Positions 34,479 to 47,620 of a stretch of DNA of 64,000 bases are shown here, piece by piece. Position numbers and translations under genes: made by a program. Origin of the DNA: Datisca glomerata (Eukaryota > Streptophyta > Magnoliopsida > Cucurbitales > Datiscaceae); NCBI GenBank assembly GCA_003255025.1, contig QANY01013855.1:215524-279523 (forward strand), written 5' to 3'. Within the stretch, counting starts at the first letter, position 1; each line of letters begins with the position of its first letter. The notes under the pieces were generated by a model, which saw only the letters and a list, made by a program, of their open reading frames with translations, was not told the origin of the DNA and ran no database searches.

Positions 34479-36934
34479 TGTGACACGACATGTTCGTAAC
34501 TAAATTATCATCTACATATTAACCTTGAAATGAATGATTCATTAATGGTTAGAGTAAGATTCTTAGTACTTACGTTGATCTATGACATAATGAACATCTT
34601 ATGCTCTCTATGTGCAAACATATATATAAATACCTATGGTTGGAACTACCGTGAATGTGTGTATGATTTAGCCTGTGTTATTGCATGAGATTTTTGTTCT
34701 TCTATGATTTAAATTGTGTTGAAAATTATATGTTATGTTGACTGTTATATAAGCAACACTCTCAATGACTAGCTGTGTATAATATAGTTGTGTTTTTCTT
34801 TTATATTGTTCACTAGTAATGCCTTGGATGACAGAAAAAAACCCTAAAACACAATACTTTCAAATATTTCATGGCCTTAAATAAGAGTATGTGCTTATAA
34901 GGAAGGAAGTCTGCGAAGGAATGTATGGAAGGTAGAAAAATAATAATAATAAGAATAAATAGATAATAAGTTTAATTACCTAAAGTGATTAGGCACTCAT
35001 AAGAAATGAAGCCTTGAGAAGGAAAGCTTGGGATTCTTGCCTTCCGCCACCTAACTTTTCCTATATTTTAATAATCACTAATAGTAGTAGATTAAAATCT
35101 TAGACCACCTCTGTGGGGACACCCCACCTTCAATTCTAGAACAATCCGTACCTACTTCTCAACCCTCTTTTGGATTTTTGAAAAGACATCGGGTGTTATC
35201 TTCCATTGAGTCACATCTAGAAATTAGTCTATAGGTAAACCGTTTGATTTGTTTTTAATGATATCCCGAGTACACTTTTTATTTGGATAGATTACTAAGA
35301 GCCAGTAGTAAAAAAAAAAAAAAGAAATTGTAGAACTATTAGTATGTCCAAAATAAGTCAATGGTGTCAATTGATGCTTTTTGTCTGAAGAAATATGAAA
35401 TTATAATATTATTATATAAGTGAAGAGTAAACAATTTTCATGAATGTTGGTTAATCTACTTTTTCTGTTTATGTTATTATTTCACAGATCGGTCTTGTAC
35501 ATAAATAATATATAAGTAATGTGTAAGCTTATATTTGTACATGAACTATTACTATGTCTGTTTATAGAATAGAGAATAGAATTTGTAAATAAGAAACAAA
35601 CAAAATTAAGAGTTACAGAACATGTTTGCAATAGTTGATATGAAAAAAAAAGGAAACAAAATTGAGACCTATCATCTAACTACTGATCGTATAAAGAAAT
35701 AGGAATAAGAATAGAATGTGAAATCTATAATTGTATAAGTTTACCTTCGATACTGACTTAGTCCTAATAATTTCCTAAACTCAAACTTCATTATTTGATA
35801 GTAAGTTGAAATAAAGAAAAGAACTCATTATTAAGGTTGAAAATTTGAATCAGCTTGGCTATTACCTTAGGAAAACTAAAAGCCTTAATAAGATAAAGAA
35901 AAAGGGAGTTCCGACTACAATAGGACGATAGATAAATTAAGCGTTGGAGTAAGATTTCTAAGATTCTAGATTTTTTTCTGAATTTTTCAGGTTCATTGAT
36001 TAGTTGTGTACATTACTCAAGTAATCAGGTAAGCATAATTTACATATATTGAATGTTTGTCATACTATGAAAATCATAATAAATGAAATGTTTATCGCAA
36101 TGTTATGTTTATTACTTTAGAAATTGTATTTGTTAAGATTGATCTTCATGTTTGTCTGTATTATTTCATAAGTACCTGTATTATGATAAACTTTGTTATA
36201 TTATGTCAGAATCTAATGACTAAGACATCTCAGAAGTCTCTGTATTGTCACGTAGAACTTATCGCACACCCTTTACTCTGTATAGACTTGTGGGAAGACG
36301 ATCAGTAACTGGTTCCACCTTAGTGATAAGGTGCAGATGAGTACGTGTGGGTGAGTCTACTCATATGTACCTCATGAGCTTACATCTCTCTTTCTGTCTG
36401 TTGTTGTGGCAATAGTTTTACTGTGGAAAATGGCCAGCGTCCTCTGCTCCTTTGAAAATTATGATAAGATAAATTTTCTGTTGAGAATTGTCTATGCTTA
36501 TGACTTGAAGACTACATTTATGTTAATGATGGAGTTAATTTGTTTTTATGTGTATGTGTGTGCTAAATATGTGTAAATTTCTGCTTACTGAGTTCTTTAC
36601 TCATTTATTGTTTATTATAGTTTTCAGATGATGAGGATGTCGAAGTCAATGAGTGATGCTAGAATCTGGCATTAGGCGGAGTTTTCTTCATATTGTCTTC
36701 TTTAGAACTTAAATTTGAATAAATGTTTTAAAGATTTCAATACGGTTAACAAATTGACCTATGAATAATGTTTTCTAATAATTTGTAGATATTCCATCTA
36801 TTTTAAAAGAAAAGTCATGTTTCGTTTATAACATTTAAGTAAATTAAATGTTTACAAATGTCATAATGACCCTTCTTCCATGCATGTTTGTTGAAAATAC
36901 TATTTTATCCACAATGTATGTTTGGGGTGTGACA
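34479..36934 (+). repeat. 5' LTR of the chromovirus (about 2.46 kb)
   Basis: It starts TGTGACACGACATG, directly after the broken LINE codon series, and ends TTTGGGGTGTGACA before the primer-binding site. The first kilobase or so (to 35487) aligns with 41432-42340. One ~100-bp block near 34875-34970 is missing from the 3' copy. Confidence 0.85.
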
Positions 36935-36936
36935 AT

Positions 36937-36950
36937 ATTGGTATCAAAGC
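36937..36950 (+). other. Primer-binding site of the chromovirus
   Basis: ATTGGTATCAAAGC begins two bases after the LTR end. It resembles the initiator Met-tRNA complement (TGGTATCAGAGC) with one change. Confidence 0.75.
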
Positions 36951-37136
36951 TTAAGGCTAAAGATTATGTAGACATCTTTGTCAATTAAGAAATTGGGGGA
37001 ATGTATGATTATGTTCCAAGGCCAGAATTTAAGAAGTATTCATGTCTTTATATAATATGTTTTGTCTGTCTTCTATGATTACTCATTGTTGATGACCAAT
37101 TAGTTGTCATACTTGTGAAACTTATTCAAGATTGCT

Positions 37137-40100
37137 ATGGTACAACGTAATCATATTGGAAATGTTTTTGCCCCTGCGGGTGAGAAGCAGAACAATTGGG
37201 GAAACTTTCAAGAATTTTTGCAATCCCTAATGCAATGAAGAGAATATGGTCGTAGGGAACGTCGCACTAGTGGAGTCAATGAAGTAGTGGCTCAGTTTAA
37301 AAAGTTGTATCCACCTCAGTTTGATGGAACTTCAGGGGATGGAGTAGCAGCAGAAGAATGGATTTCTGAAATTGAGGTTGCATTCACCTTTATGGAATGT
37401 GAGGACCATCATAAGGTCTCATGCGCCACATTTATGCTAAAAAAGATGCTATGCGTTGGTGGGGACTGACAAAGAGGACGTGGCATATTGATGAGAATTC
37501 GATCACATGGAAATGATTCAAAGAAATTTATATCAGAAGTATTTTATGACTTTGATGCATTATGAAAGGATTTTTGAAGAGTTGTATCGCTTTGCTCCGC
37601 ACATAATGGACGTTGAAAAGAGAAAGGCACATCAATTTCAGAGTTTGAGGCCAGATATCAGGAAGCATGTGGCAATATTGAAATTAAGAGCTTATGCTGA
37701 GGTGCTTCAAGATGCTCAAGTCTTAGCAGAGGACACCACACTCACTATGCATCAGGAACGTAAGGATCAAAACACCTCTTTGAAGAAAAAAATTTCTAGA
37801 AAAGAATCTCAGAAGATCAACGTGAAAAAATGGGTCATTTTCTAGGGCCGAGATCAAGAGTTGTGGTACTTATGGCAAGGCTCATTCTGGTCTATGTTAT
37901 CGAGCAACTAGGGCATGTTTTCGATGTGGCAATACGGACACATTTTAAACTGCCCTGAATGCAAGGAAAATCCAATGGGTCAAACATCTGCAACAAAGAC
38001 CAAGGTCCAAGGGAAAGTGTATGCCATCACGAAAGGCGAAGCTGAAGTAACAACTACAGTTGTGACAAGTACCATATTTATCGTTGGTTATGTAGCTTTT
38101 ACTCTGATTGATTCTAGTTCCACACATTCATTCATATCTTATGTATCACTCGGTAATCAAAAGTCAAAACTTCACCTTTAAACTATGAATTATGTGCGTT
38201 AACTCCATCAGGAGTAGTGTTACGAACTAGTCAAGCCGTAAGGTCTTGTGAGCTTTGTATTGCTGAAAAAAACCTGACTGCTACTCTTATTGTACTTGAT
38301 ATGGGTGATTTTGATGCAATTTTAAGAATGGATCGGCTGGCAGCGAATTATGCTAATATCTTGTGTCACGAACGAGAGGTGTTGTTTATACCTCCAGACA
38401 TGCCTGAATTCAAGTTTAGGGGTTCAAACTCCCGTGCACCACCTCGTATCATCTCAGCATTAAAGGCAAAGAAGTTTATTGATAATGGTTATTGGGGCTA
38501 TCTTGTTAGTTTTATGGTTATACCTAAAGTGGAATTGTCATTAAACAATGTTGTTGTGGTCAGAGATTACCCCGAAGTTTTTTGAGTCCTTCCCCCAGAT
38601 CGGGAGATTGACTTCAACATTGAGCTTATTCCAGGTACTGCCCCTATCTCAAAAGCTTCTTATTGGATGGCACCAATAGAGTTGACAAAGTTGAAGGGGC
38701 AACTGCAAGAACTCTTGGACACGGGATTCATCTGACCAAGTATATCACCTTCGGGAGCACCAGTCCTATTTGTTAAAAAGAATGACAAAACAATGAGACT
38801 TCGTATTGATTATCGGGAGTTCAACAAGGTCACGATTAAGAACAAATATCCACTCCCAAGGATTGAAGATTTGTTCGACCAATTACAAGGTGCATGCGTA
38901 TTTTATAAGATTGACTTAGGCTCGGGATACCATATGTTGAAGATCATCAAGGGGGATATACCCAAGACAACTTTCAAGACTAGATACAGACATTATGAGT
39001 TCACAGTATTGCCCTTTGCTTAACGAATGCACCTGCTTCATTTGTAGATATGATAAACAGGGTTAATAAGGAGTTTCTGGACAAGTTTGTCATTGTGTTT
39101 ATTGATGACACCTTAATCTATTATAAATCTAACTCTGAACATGAAGAGCACTTGCGGATTATACTGTCTACCCTGAAAAGAAACCAACTGTATGCAAAGT
39201 TTAAGAAGTGTGATTTTTGGTTAGCTAGAATTTCTTTTCTGGGGCATGTGGTATCAAAAGAAGGGATATCAGTAGATCCTTCCAAGGTTGAAGCCATTAT
39301 TAATTGGCCCAGGCCAAGCAATGTTGGGGAAGTTCGTAGTTTCTTAGGATTAGCTGGATATTATTAGCGTTTTGTCGAGGGTTTCTCCAAGCTATCATGT
39401 CCTCTTACGTAACTCACCAGGAAAAATACTCGTTATGCATGGAATGAAGATTGTGAGAGAAGTTTTTAGGAGCTCAAACGACGTCTAGTATCAACACCAT
39501 TGCTTCCGACACCAACAAGGAGTGATGGATTCATAATCTTTAGAGATGCATCTAAGAAGGGGCTTGGTTGTGTTATTATGCAGCATGGCAAGGTTATAGC
39601 CTATGCCACTCGACAGCTAAAGAATTACAAAAGGAATTATCTGACTCATGATTTAGAATTGGTGGCAGTCGTCTTTGCTTTAAAAATATGGAGACACAAC
39701 TTGTATGGAACACGAGTGGACATCTTCATAGACCACAAGAATTTAAAATATTTGTTCACCCAAAGGGAGTTGAATATGAAGCAAAGACGATGGTTAGAAT
39801 TGGTGAAAGATTATGATTATGTCATCAACTATCATACTGGTAAGTGGTAGATGCCTTAAGTAGAAAGTTTAGGCTTTCGGCTGCCTTTATCACCTCACAA
39901 CAAGAACTACAAGTTGAGATCGAAAGATTTGACTTAGAGATCATAATCCATGACGTCTTTGTAACCTTGGCACAACTTTTCGTCCAACCATCATTGCTAC
40001 AGTGTTTTAAGGATGTTCATGCAAGTGACCCAATACTCTTAAAAGTAAGAGAAAACTTGAGTAATGGGAAGGAGATTGAATTTTCTCTCTCCGATGGAGT

Positions 40101-41410
40101 GTTGAGATTTCAAGGAAGACTCGTTGTACCCAACAACATTAGATAAAGAGGAAAATACCAGCCAAAGCACATAGCACCCTATATACTATGCCCCTGGGTA
40201 GTACTAAAATGTACCGGGCTTACGACAACATTATAGGTGGAATAACATGAAGAGAGATTTAGCTCAATATGTGGAACAATGCTTAACGTGCCAATAAATC
40301 AAAGCAACACACCAGCGACCAGCAGTCCTCCTCCAACCACTCGATATCCCAGAATTGAAATGGGAGCATATAACCATGGATTTTGTTTCAGGGTTGCCTA
40401 GAACCACAAGAGGGCTCAACACCATATGGGTGATTGTCGATAGATTGACAAAGTTAGCTCATTTCCTCACAGGACAGATGACACACTGTGTAGAGGATCG
40501 AGCCGAGTTATATGTGAAAGAAATCGTAAGGTTACATGGTGTTCCGATATCTATTGTATCTGATAGAGATCCCATATTTTAAAATTTTGGTGTAGCTTAC
40601 AAAAGGCTTCGGGAACATAATTGAGTTGCAAAACATCTTTTCACCGAAAAATAGATGGACAGCCTGAGTGAATAATTGAAACATTGGAGTACATGCTAAG
40701 AGCTTGCGTAATTGATTTTGCTGGTAGTTAGGACAATATATTGCAATTAATAGAATTCACTTGCACCAACAGTTATCAGGCGACAATCGGTATGGCGTCG
40801 TTCGATGCTCTTTATGGTCATAAATGTTGGCACCAGTACACTGGGATGAGGTTAGAGAAAAAAAGCTTTTAAGACCTGAGATCATCCAACAAACAAATGA
40901 AGCAATCACAAGAATTCAAGATATGATGAAGACAGCTCAAAGTAGACAGAAAAGTTATGCAGACATTCACCGAAAGAACTTAGAATTTGAAGTTGGAGAA
41001 TCAATTTTTCTAAAGGTGGAACCAATGAAATGAGTCATGCGATTTAGACGAAAGGAAAAACTGAGCCCACGTTTCATCAGACCTTTTAAAATCCTGGAAC
41101 GCATAGGACCAGTGGTCTACCATCTAGCACTACCACCCTCGTTAGTTGGAGTGCACGATGTGTTTCATGTATCCATGATCTGCAAATATTTGGCCGATCC
41201 ATCTTATGTACTTAGTTTTGAACCGCTAAAACTTCAAGAGAATCTCACTTATGAAAAGATTCAGGTTCAAGTCTTAGATCGAAAGACTCAAGTACTTCGC
41301 TCAAAGCAAATCCCTTAGTAAAGGTACTTTGGAAGCCACCTGGGAACGAGAAGAGGAGATGCAAGCAACATATACTCAACGCTTCGAGAGCTGAGAGGGT
41401 TAGGGAAAAA
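37137..41410 (+). pseudogene. Chromovirus gag-pol remnant
   Basis: Domains appear in order but in several frames: gag (FKKLYPPQFDGTSGD, near 37300), a broken CCHC knuckle (about 37920), protease (IDSSSTHSFIS near 38110; the usual DSGA is lost), reverse transcriptase ([20 protein letters not shown], then FIDDTLIYY near 39100), RNase H ([13 protein letters not shown], near 39545), integrase (zinc-binding part near 40230-40300, then MDFVSGLPRTT and IVDRLTKLAHF) and a C-terminal region (RFIRPFKILERIG). A frameshifted chromodomain-like end follows (TWEREEEMQA, near 41340). Stops include TAA at 39022-39024. The chromodomain and domain order indicate the Tekay/Del clade. Confidence 0.88.
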
Positions 41411-41431
41411 ACTCTTTTAAAGAGGGGAGAA

Positions 41432-42340
41432 TGTGACACCTGGCATGTTAGTAAGTAACTATCATCTACATATTAACCTCTAAATAAATTATTCATTCAT
41501 TGTTAGAGTAAGATTCTTAGTAATTACTTTGCTCTATGACATAATGGACGTCTTATGCTCTCTATGTGCAATATAGTTGGAACTATCGTGAATGTGTGTA
41601 GGATTTAGCCCGTGTTATTGCATGGGATTTTTGTTCTTCTATTATTTAAATTGTGTTGAAAATTATATGTTGTATTGAGTGTTATATAAGCAACACTCTC
41701 AATGACTAGGTATGTTTAATATAATTGTTTTTTTCTTTTAAATTGTTCACTAGTTATACCTTAGATGACAAAAAACCCCAAAACACAATGCTTTCAAATA
41801 TTTAAGTTTAATTACCTTAAGTGATTTGACACTCATAAGGAATGAAGCCTTGAGAAGGAAAGCTTGGGATTCTTGCCTTCCGCCACCTAACTTTTCCTAT
41901 ATTTTAATAATTACTACAATTAGTGATAAGTGCATATTCTTCTTATATATAATCAAATGCCAACTCTATGGGGACACCTCCACCCTCAATTCTAGAATAA
42001 TCTGTAGCTACCTCTTAACCCTCTTTTGGATTCTTGAAAAGACATCATGTGCTATCTTCCATCGAGTCACATCTAGAAATTAGCCTATAGGTAAACCGTT
42101 TGATTTGTTTTTAATGATGTTCCGAGTACACTTTTTATTTGGATAGATTACTAAGAGCCAGTAGTAAAAAAAAAAGAAATTGTAGAACTATTAGTATGTC
42201 CAAAATAAGTCAATGGTGTCAATTTATGCTTTTTGTCTAAAGAAATATGAAATTATAATATTATTATATAAGTGAAAGAGTAAACAATTTTCATGAATAT
42301 AGGTTAACGTATGTTTTCTTTTTATGTTAGTATTTCACAG
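41432..42340 (+). repeat. 3' LTR of the chromovirus, truncated
   Basis: It starts TGTGACACC after the purine tract AAAGAGGGGAGAA. It matches 34479-35487 with substitutions and indels, and the match stops at TATTTCACAG. The 1.4 kb that should complete the LTR is not seen downstream. Confidence 0.8.
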
Positions 42341-44440
42341 GCATGTTGCGTGCTTTAGAGATGTGATACATTTTAAGCATGATGTCACATTTTTAGTGCG
42401 TGACCATATTTTGAGCGTGACTCTTATTGATGTCAGTTTTTGTCTAGACACGCGTTTGGCATGCGGTTCTAAAAGATGTGCGTGTGGTCCCCACTTGATG
42501 TCATCTATAAAAATGGGTCCATAGTACTATTATTGAGCAATCACTTCTCACCAATCCCGAGATCAAACACTGAGAATATTCTCTCCTCGAGTTTCTCACC
42601 TACCTTAGAGTCTTAAAGGCATTTGGAATTATGTCCACAAAGTAGGGTGTAATAACTAGTTATGAGTATTTAGTTATTTTTCAGACATTTTGTATTATTG
42701 AATTTAATGAATGAATGCAAGTTTTTCCATCTATTAAAGTGTGTTTATTATTTACTCAAGTCATGGAACTATTGTCAACGTAAGAAGAGTAAAGACTGAG
42801 GGAAATTCCAGGCAAACTCTTCTGAAATAGTTTAAAGCTTTAGTCGCAGTCATAGGATCGACTGGGTAATCGAGTCCGATTAGGACTGTTAGGTTGAACC
42901 AAAGGATGCCAGTCTCGGGACAAGGGAGTGGAGACTCTAACGGTTGGCCTAGACAAGTTATGAAACATGTTGAATAGACTCGTAACAAATTAGTTTGGAG
43001 TAAAGTCGTTTATCTAGCTCTAAATCTATTTGTTACACCTTAAGGGTATTTTCATAATTACCTTGATCCTGAGGTGAATATGAAACTTGACCTAGTTAGT
43101 TACGATCTTTGATACGCCAAATGAGTGAGTTTGAATTGCCAGACAATATCTCGACTGTCGGGATCGTGATTCAACTATGTTGGAGTTGCGTGATTCACAT
43201 ATATGAAAATTCGTGGTTAGATTATAAAATACAACAATATCACCTTATGCTTTTATTGATGGGTGTATAAATAAATTAACATGGCCAGGCACTCAATTAA
43301 TCATTGAATAAGACATGAGTAATCATACAAGACAATTCACTATTATATTTGTTTATTCACAATCAATAAATAAGTTAAGAAAATAATAACAAAATGTGTA
43401 AAACAGTAATTTTATATTCCACTCTTGTTACTGATATTCACGAAGGGTAATATGCTAAATATTTTATGGACCGTGAAATAAAAGTATTTATTTGCACCAA
43501 TAGAAGATGTAGCGCGCATGAATCGAGAATTGATTCGACATTGGACCTATAGTGGAATCGTACGATGTGACGATTAAATAGGTCGAGCATTTATCGAATT
43601 AAATATGCCGAGTATTTGAGACCTATAGCTTTATTCATGTGAGTCCATTTGAACTCAAGAATAGTTCATAAGGATATGAATGAAAAATAACACCAGTTGG
43701 ACCAAAAATGTATTTTGGAACAAAGTATATTTCCCGAACCCATATCTGATGGGTGGTGTCACTTATTTAGTGAAAATCAAGTAATTAATGTTCAAATTAA
43801 TTAATTAGTTATTTTCTAATTATGGGATAATTAAATAAAATTAATTAATTAATTAATTGATGGAGATCAATTTAATTTATCAATTTAGATTGATGAATTT
43901 GGACACAACATTGACTCTATGGAGATACGTAATTTTTGGTAATAGTAAAGATTAGGGGTGAATTTTTCATAATTTAAAATATAAGAGTATGTGTGCAAGT
44001 TCTATAATTATTATATAAGGGATGGAAATAGGGTTGCATCCTTAACCCTAACACGATGTGTGATTACACAGGGTAGAAAATAGTTTCCCTCCCTCCCATG
44101 CTTGCCGCCGAAATCTATAGAGGAGAAGGAAAATCTTGATTTTTCTTCTCCAGTTATTTTGAGAGCCCACACTCAATTCATGATCAACATCCGACTGAGA
44201 TTTAATTCTGAATCCTACAAGTGGTTGTTGGTGTGAAGACTAATTCGAGTTCTACGAAGAACGAAGAACACGAGATGATAATAGGATTCCACCAAATCAG
44301 AATTTCTCTGATACAAGAAGTGTATAAAAATGTTTATTCCCGTTTTGAATACGTTTAACTTAATATGCATAATCAGATGTTTGATTTTAATATTTAATAT
44401 GCTTAAATTGATTGATGTAAAAAATTTTGATATTTTGTCC
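42341..44440. other. Probable LTR-derived sequence, unassigned
   Basis: No gene is seen. 42500-42600 has a TATA-like CTATAAAAATGGG followed by CACTTCTCACC and similar, as in an LTR R region. 44010-44330 (for example CCGCCGAAATC and GTTCTACGAAGAACGAAGAA) resembles the R/U5 part of copia-type LTRs. An AATT-rich tract lies near 43790-43860. There are no paired LTRs, so these are likely solo or partial LTRs. Confidence 0.35.
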
Positions 44441-44449
44441 ACGAACCGT

Positions 44450-44709
44450 TCATGGTTCAATAATTTTTTCTCAAATTTTAAAACTCGATCCAATGCCATC
44501 TTACCCAATTTGTCATTCAAAGGACCAAGAGTGAATCGGTCTTGGTTGACACTAATTGGGCCTTGAATTTTATCTACAGGCAGCCCGTTACTCACATCCA
44601 CCTCATTCACCGATATGTTGATCATGCCACATTCAGTCGACTCGGCCTTCTTAGAAAGGATATTTTCAATTAAACCAATATCTCTTAATGAGCTCCCAAC
44701 ATATATTTT
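44450..44709 (-). pseudogene. LINE ORF1-like fragment left of the Mutator-like element
   Basis: The minus strand is open through YVGSSLRDIGLIENIL and then FTLGPLNDKLGKMALDRVL. This looks like the linker region of plant LINE ORF1. It reads on from the LINE ORF1 remnant at 51571-52894 if the intervening insertion is ignored, which is why it is assigned here. The assignment is inference. Confidence 0.4.
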
Positions 44710-44710
44710 G

Positions 44711-44810
44711 TTTTTTTTGTTAAAATAGACCCCTACACTAATCATTTTACAGAAATAGACCATAACACTAATTTTTGCTTACCCTGACCGTTGGCTCACT
44801 ATCAATTCAA
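44711..44810 (+). repeat. Left terminal inverted repeat of the Mutator-like element
   Basis: It aligns with the reverse complement of 51240-51328. About four in five positions agree by eye. Confidence 0.82.
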
Positions 44811-45120
44811 AATCGCTTGTGAAGTTACCAAAAAACCCCTTCAAGAACTCCAAATGACGGCTTGAAAAAAAAAGATGACTACACGAAACCCCACCCCTTC
44901 GTCTTACTGTTACTCTTTTTCTCTCTCAAAATCGCTGCAAGCATCTCTCTCTGTCTGCAAATCTGAAAGAGTTTTCGTCTCCTACAACAAGGAAAAATAA
45001 CAAGGTAAGTTTTTTCTGGAGTTTTTTCTGAATCACAACAAGGTTGATTTTTTGGGGTTTTTGAGGTGTTTTTCTGGATTTCTGAGGTGTTGGTCTTGGT
45101 GGGTATCTATTTTCTGCGTT

Positions 45121-45420
45121 ACACTATGGTCGTGTACCCCTCGTGTAGTCTACACGAGGACTGCACGTGGGTCGTGTACCCCTCGTGTAGCCTACACGAG
45201 GACTACACAAGGGCCGTGTAAGCCTCGTGTTGGCTACACGAGGAATATACTAGCATCGTGTAGTCCTCATGTAGACTACACGAGGATCGTGTACACCTCG
45301 TGTAGTCTACACGATGACTACACGAACATCGTGTACACCTCGTGTAGTCTACACGATAACTACACGAACATCGTGTACACCTCGTGTAGCCTTCACTATG
45401 AATATAGGAGCATCATGTAC
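45121..45420. repeat. Palindrome array A (TCGTGTAG-T-CTACACGA)
   Basis: The core TCGTGTAGTCTACACGA is an 8-bp perfect inverted repeat around T; an example lies at 45298-45314. About seven 42-bp units follow in tandem, so the plus strand shows an open frame of 14-residue repeats (45052-45429). The array starts about 300 bp inside the left TIR. Confidence 0.92.
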
Positions 45421-46619
45421 ATGTCCTGATCTTATGTTTTACTTGAATATTTTACAGGTTATGGCTTCATCAAAGATGCAACTTAGACACGTTCATGACG
45501 TTAACACAATTCCAAAAGTAAGGGTCAATGCAAAATGCAATACCTATTGCATTGAGGTTATTAAGATCAAGCTGACATCTACTTAACTCTCCTTATTTAG
45601 GGAGACATGCTTTGGACATTGCCTTGATCTCTCATCCCTGAAGTTTTCAGCAACTGCCTGCCACCAAGTACTGGTCAGAGAGGCTGGTTATGTGGATGAC
45701 ATTCCATCTGAGGAGGAGATCCATTTTCTTATCAATGAGGAGCCACTATGCTTCTCCAAGAAAGAGTCTTCTTTGATTATCGGACTAAAGTTCGGTGAAG
45801 CCTAGGATGAGAAAAAGACCCGTGACCCCAACAAACTCTCTGATCTATAATTTTCCAAAGCCCAATCAATAACCATGGCTGAGTTGGAGGAGAAATTCAA
45901 GAGCTCTTAATATAAGTCAGATTCTTATGCGATCAAGATGGCTCTGATTTATTTGCTAGAGCATTTTATGTTGGGGAAGGAGAACCGTACCCTAATTGAG
46001 AATAGTTGTTTGGTTTTGGTTGACAACCTTGAAGCGTTCAATCAATATATATGGGGAGACCTCTCATTCTCCAAAACAGTGAAATCGTATTAGCTGTGAA
46101 GAATACAAAGGCTGTTTTTGGTGATCTTAAAGATCAAGAAAAAAACACAAGAAATCTCCTACTGTTGATGGGTATTCACTCAATGGATGTTCATTTACCA
46201 TCCATGTACAATTTATTTAATTCTATGTAGTAATGTATGGAATTATTTATGTGCTGAATACTGAATTACTCTCTTTTGTTAATATATGCATGAGTATTTG
46301 AAACTATTATCTTGGTGGGTAGTTTGTATGGTAACGAAGTTTCGACCAAAGTGCCAAAGTTTCTGAAGTGGTGTCCGACCATAATAGTACGGTTGAGAAT
46401 ATTCAAAAAGAATTTTTTTTAAAGGAGAATGTATGTTGGTGAATTATGTTGAAAAGGTAATCTATATTACTTTCACATATACTGATTTATATTTCTTGCA
46501 TTTTTAGTTGACAATTCTTTCATTGGTCCCTACTGAGGAGGAAGAAGAAAAAAGCTTCTAGAGATCAGGGTTGGAGAGAAGGTTGTTCAGAATCATTTTC
46601 TACCCTTCTTCTTCTTGAA

Positions 46620-47035
46620 CACGGACCTCGTGTAGTCTACATGATGGTTACACAGATCTCGTGTAGTCATCGTGTAGTCTATACTGATCTCGTGTAGTCT
46701 ACACTGATCTCGTGTAGTCATCGTGTAGTCTACACTGATCTCGTATAGTCATCGTTTCGTCTACACTGATCTCGTGTAGTCTACATTGATCTCATGTAGT
46801 CTACACGATAACTACACGAGGTCCATATAACCATCGTGTAGACTAGACGAGGCTCGTTTAACCATCGTGTAGTCTACACGATGACAACACGAGGTCCGTA
46901 TAACCATCGTGTAGTCTACTGGATGATTAGACGAGATCCGTGTAACCATCATGTAGTCTACACGATGATTAAACGAGGTCCGTGTAACCATCATATAGTC
47001 TACACGATAACTACACGAGATCCGTGTAACCATTG
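46620..47035. repeat. Palindrome array B
   Basis: The same CGTGTAG/CTACACG motif as array A, with frequent CATCGTGTAGTCTACACGAT. The later part has a period near 42 bp and shows a minus-strand frame of 14-residue repeats. It splits the DUF1985/Ulp1 coding remnant. Confidence 0.9.
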
Positions 47036-47339
47036 TTAGATTCATCTTTCTACTGGAAAGGGTGATGGAGGAGGCGTCGACTAAAAAAACAAAGGATAAG
47101 AAGGTTGTGTCCAAGAAGCTCAGTGGACATGAAGATTGAATGAGGAAATATCTAACTGGAATGGGTCAAAAGATCACGTCAATGGATAAAAAGATTATGT
47201 CCATGTAATCAGACATTTCCTTTGTAATTTCTCAAATTAAATTTTGATGGATCATCTGGTAACATCGAGGTTAAATGATTATTCATTTTATCCTCGATCT
47301 GCCTTGATGATGGCTATCGATGAGGAGGATAATGAGATT

Positions 47340-47620
47340 GAGAAGGAAGTGAAAAAATGAACAAGGAGAGAAAGATGAAAAAAAAGAAGATATGGCAGAG
47401 AAGGAAGAATAATAGGTGATGGTAGAGAAGGATGAAGAAGAAGAGAAGGAACAGAAGGAAGAAGAAGAAAAAGAAGAAAGAAGAAAATATGGTAGAGAAA
47501 GAAAAAGAAGAGGAGATGGTAGAGAAGGAAGAATAAGAACAGAAGGAACGAAAAGAAAAAGAAAAAGGAAGAAAAGGAAGAAGAGAAAGAAGGTAATAAG
47601 GAGGTGGAAAGTGAAATTAT
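47340..47620 (+). repeat. GA-rich low-complexity linker
   Basis: A purine-rich stretch of GAAGAAGAAGA-like words encodes Glu/Lys/Arg-rich residues in two frames. It lies between the DUF1985 and protease parts, where low-complexity linkers are common. It is not a separate gene. Confidence 0.75.

Larger units (their letters stand above)
34479..42340 (+). mobile_element. Ty3/gypsy chromovirus (Tekay/Del-like) with truncated 3' LTR
   Basis: Order: 5' LTR (34479-36934), primer-binding site (36937), gag-pol remnant (37137-41410), polypurine tract (41418-41430) and 3' LTR (41432-42340). The LTR begins TGTGACAC and ends GTGTGACA. It inserted into LINE ORF2 on the left. The 3' LTR matches only about the first 1 kb of the 5' LTR and then stops, so no right target duplication can be found. 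Confidence 0.88.

Noticed and set aside
42761..42988. Minus-strand 75-residue open frame
   Set aside because: No motif is recognised, and the surrounding DNA looks like LTR-derived non-coding sequence.
44215..44440. C-terminal part of the minus-strand frame 44215-44763 as LINE protein
   Set aside because: Below about 44450 the residues turn low-complexity Ile/Asn-rich and the DNA resembles an LTR R/U5 region, so only the upper part is kept as LINE-like.
45052..45429. Cys/Tyr/Arg-rich 14-residue repeat protein in array A
   Set aside because: A by-product of the 42-bp repeat period, like the minus-strand frame in array B; no start context or conserved protein.
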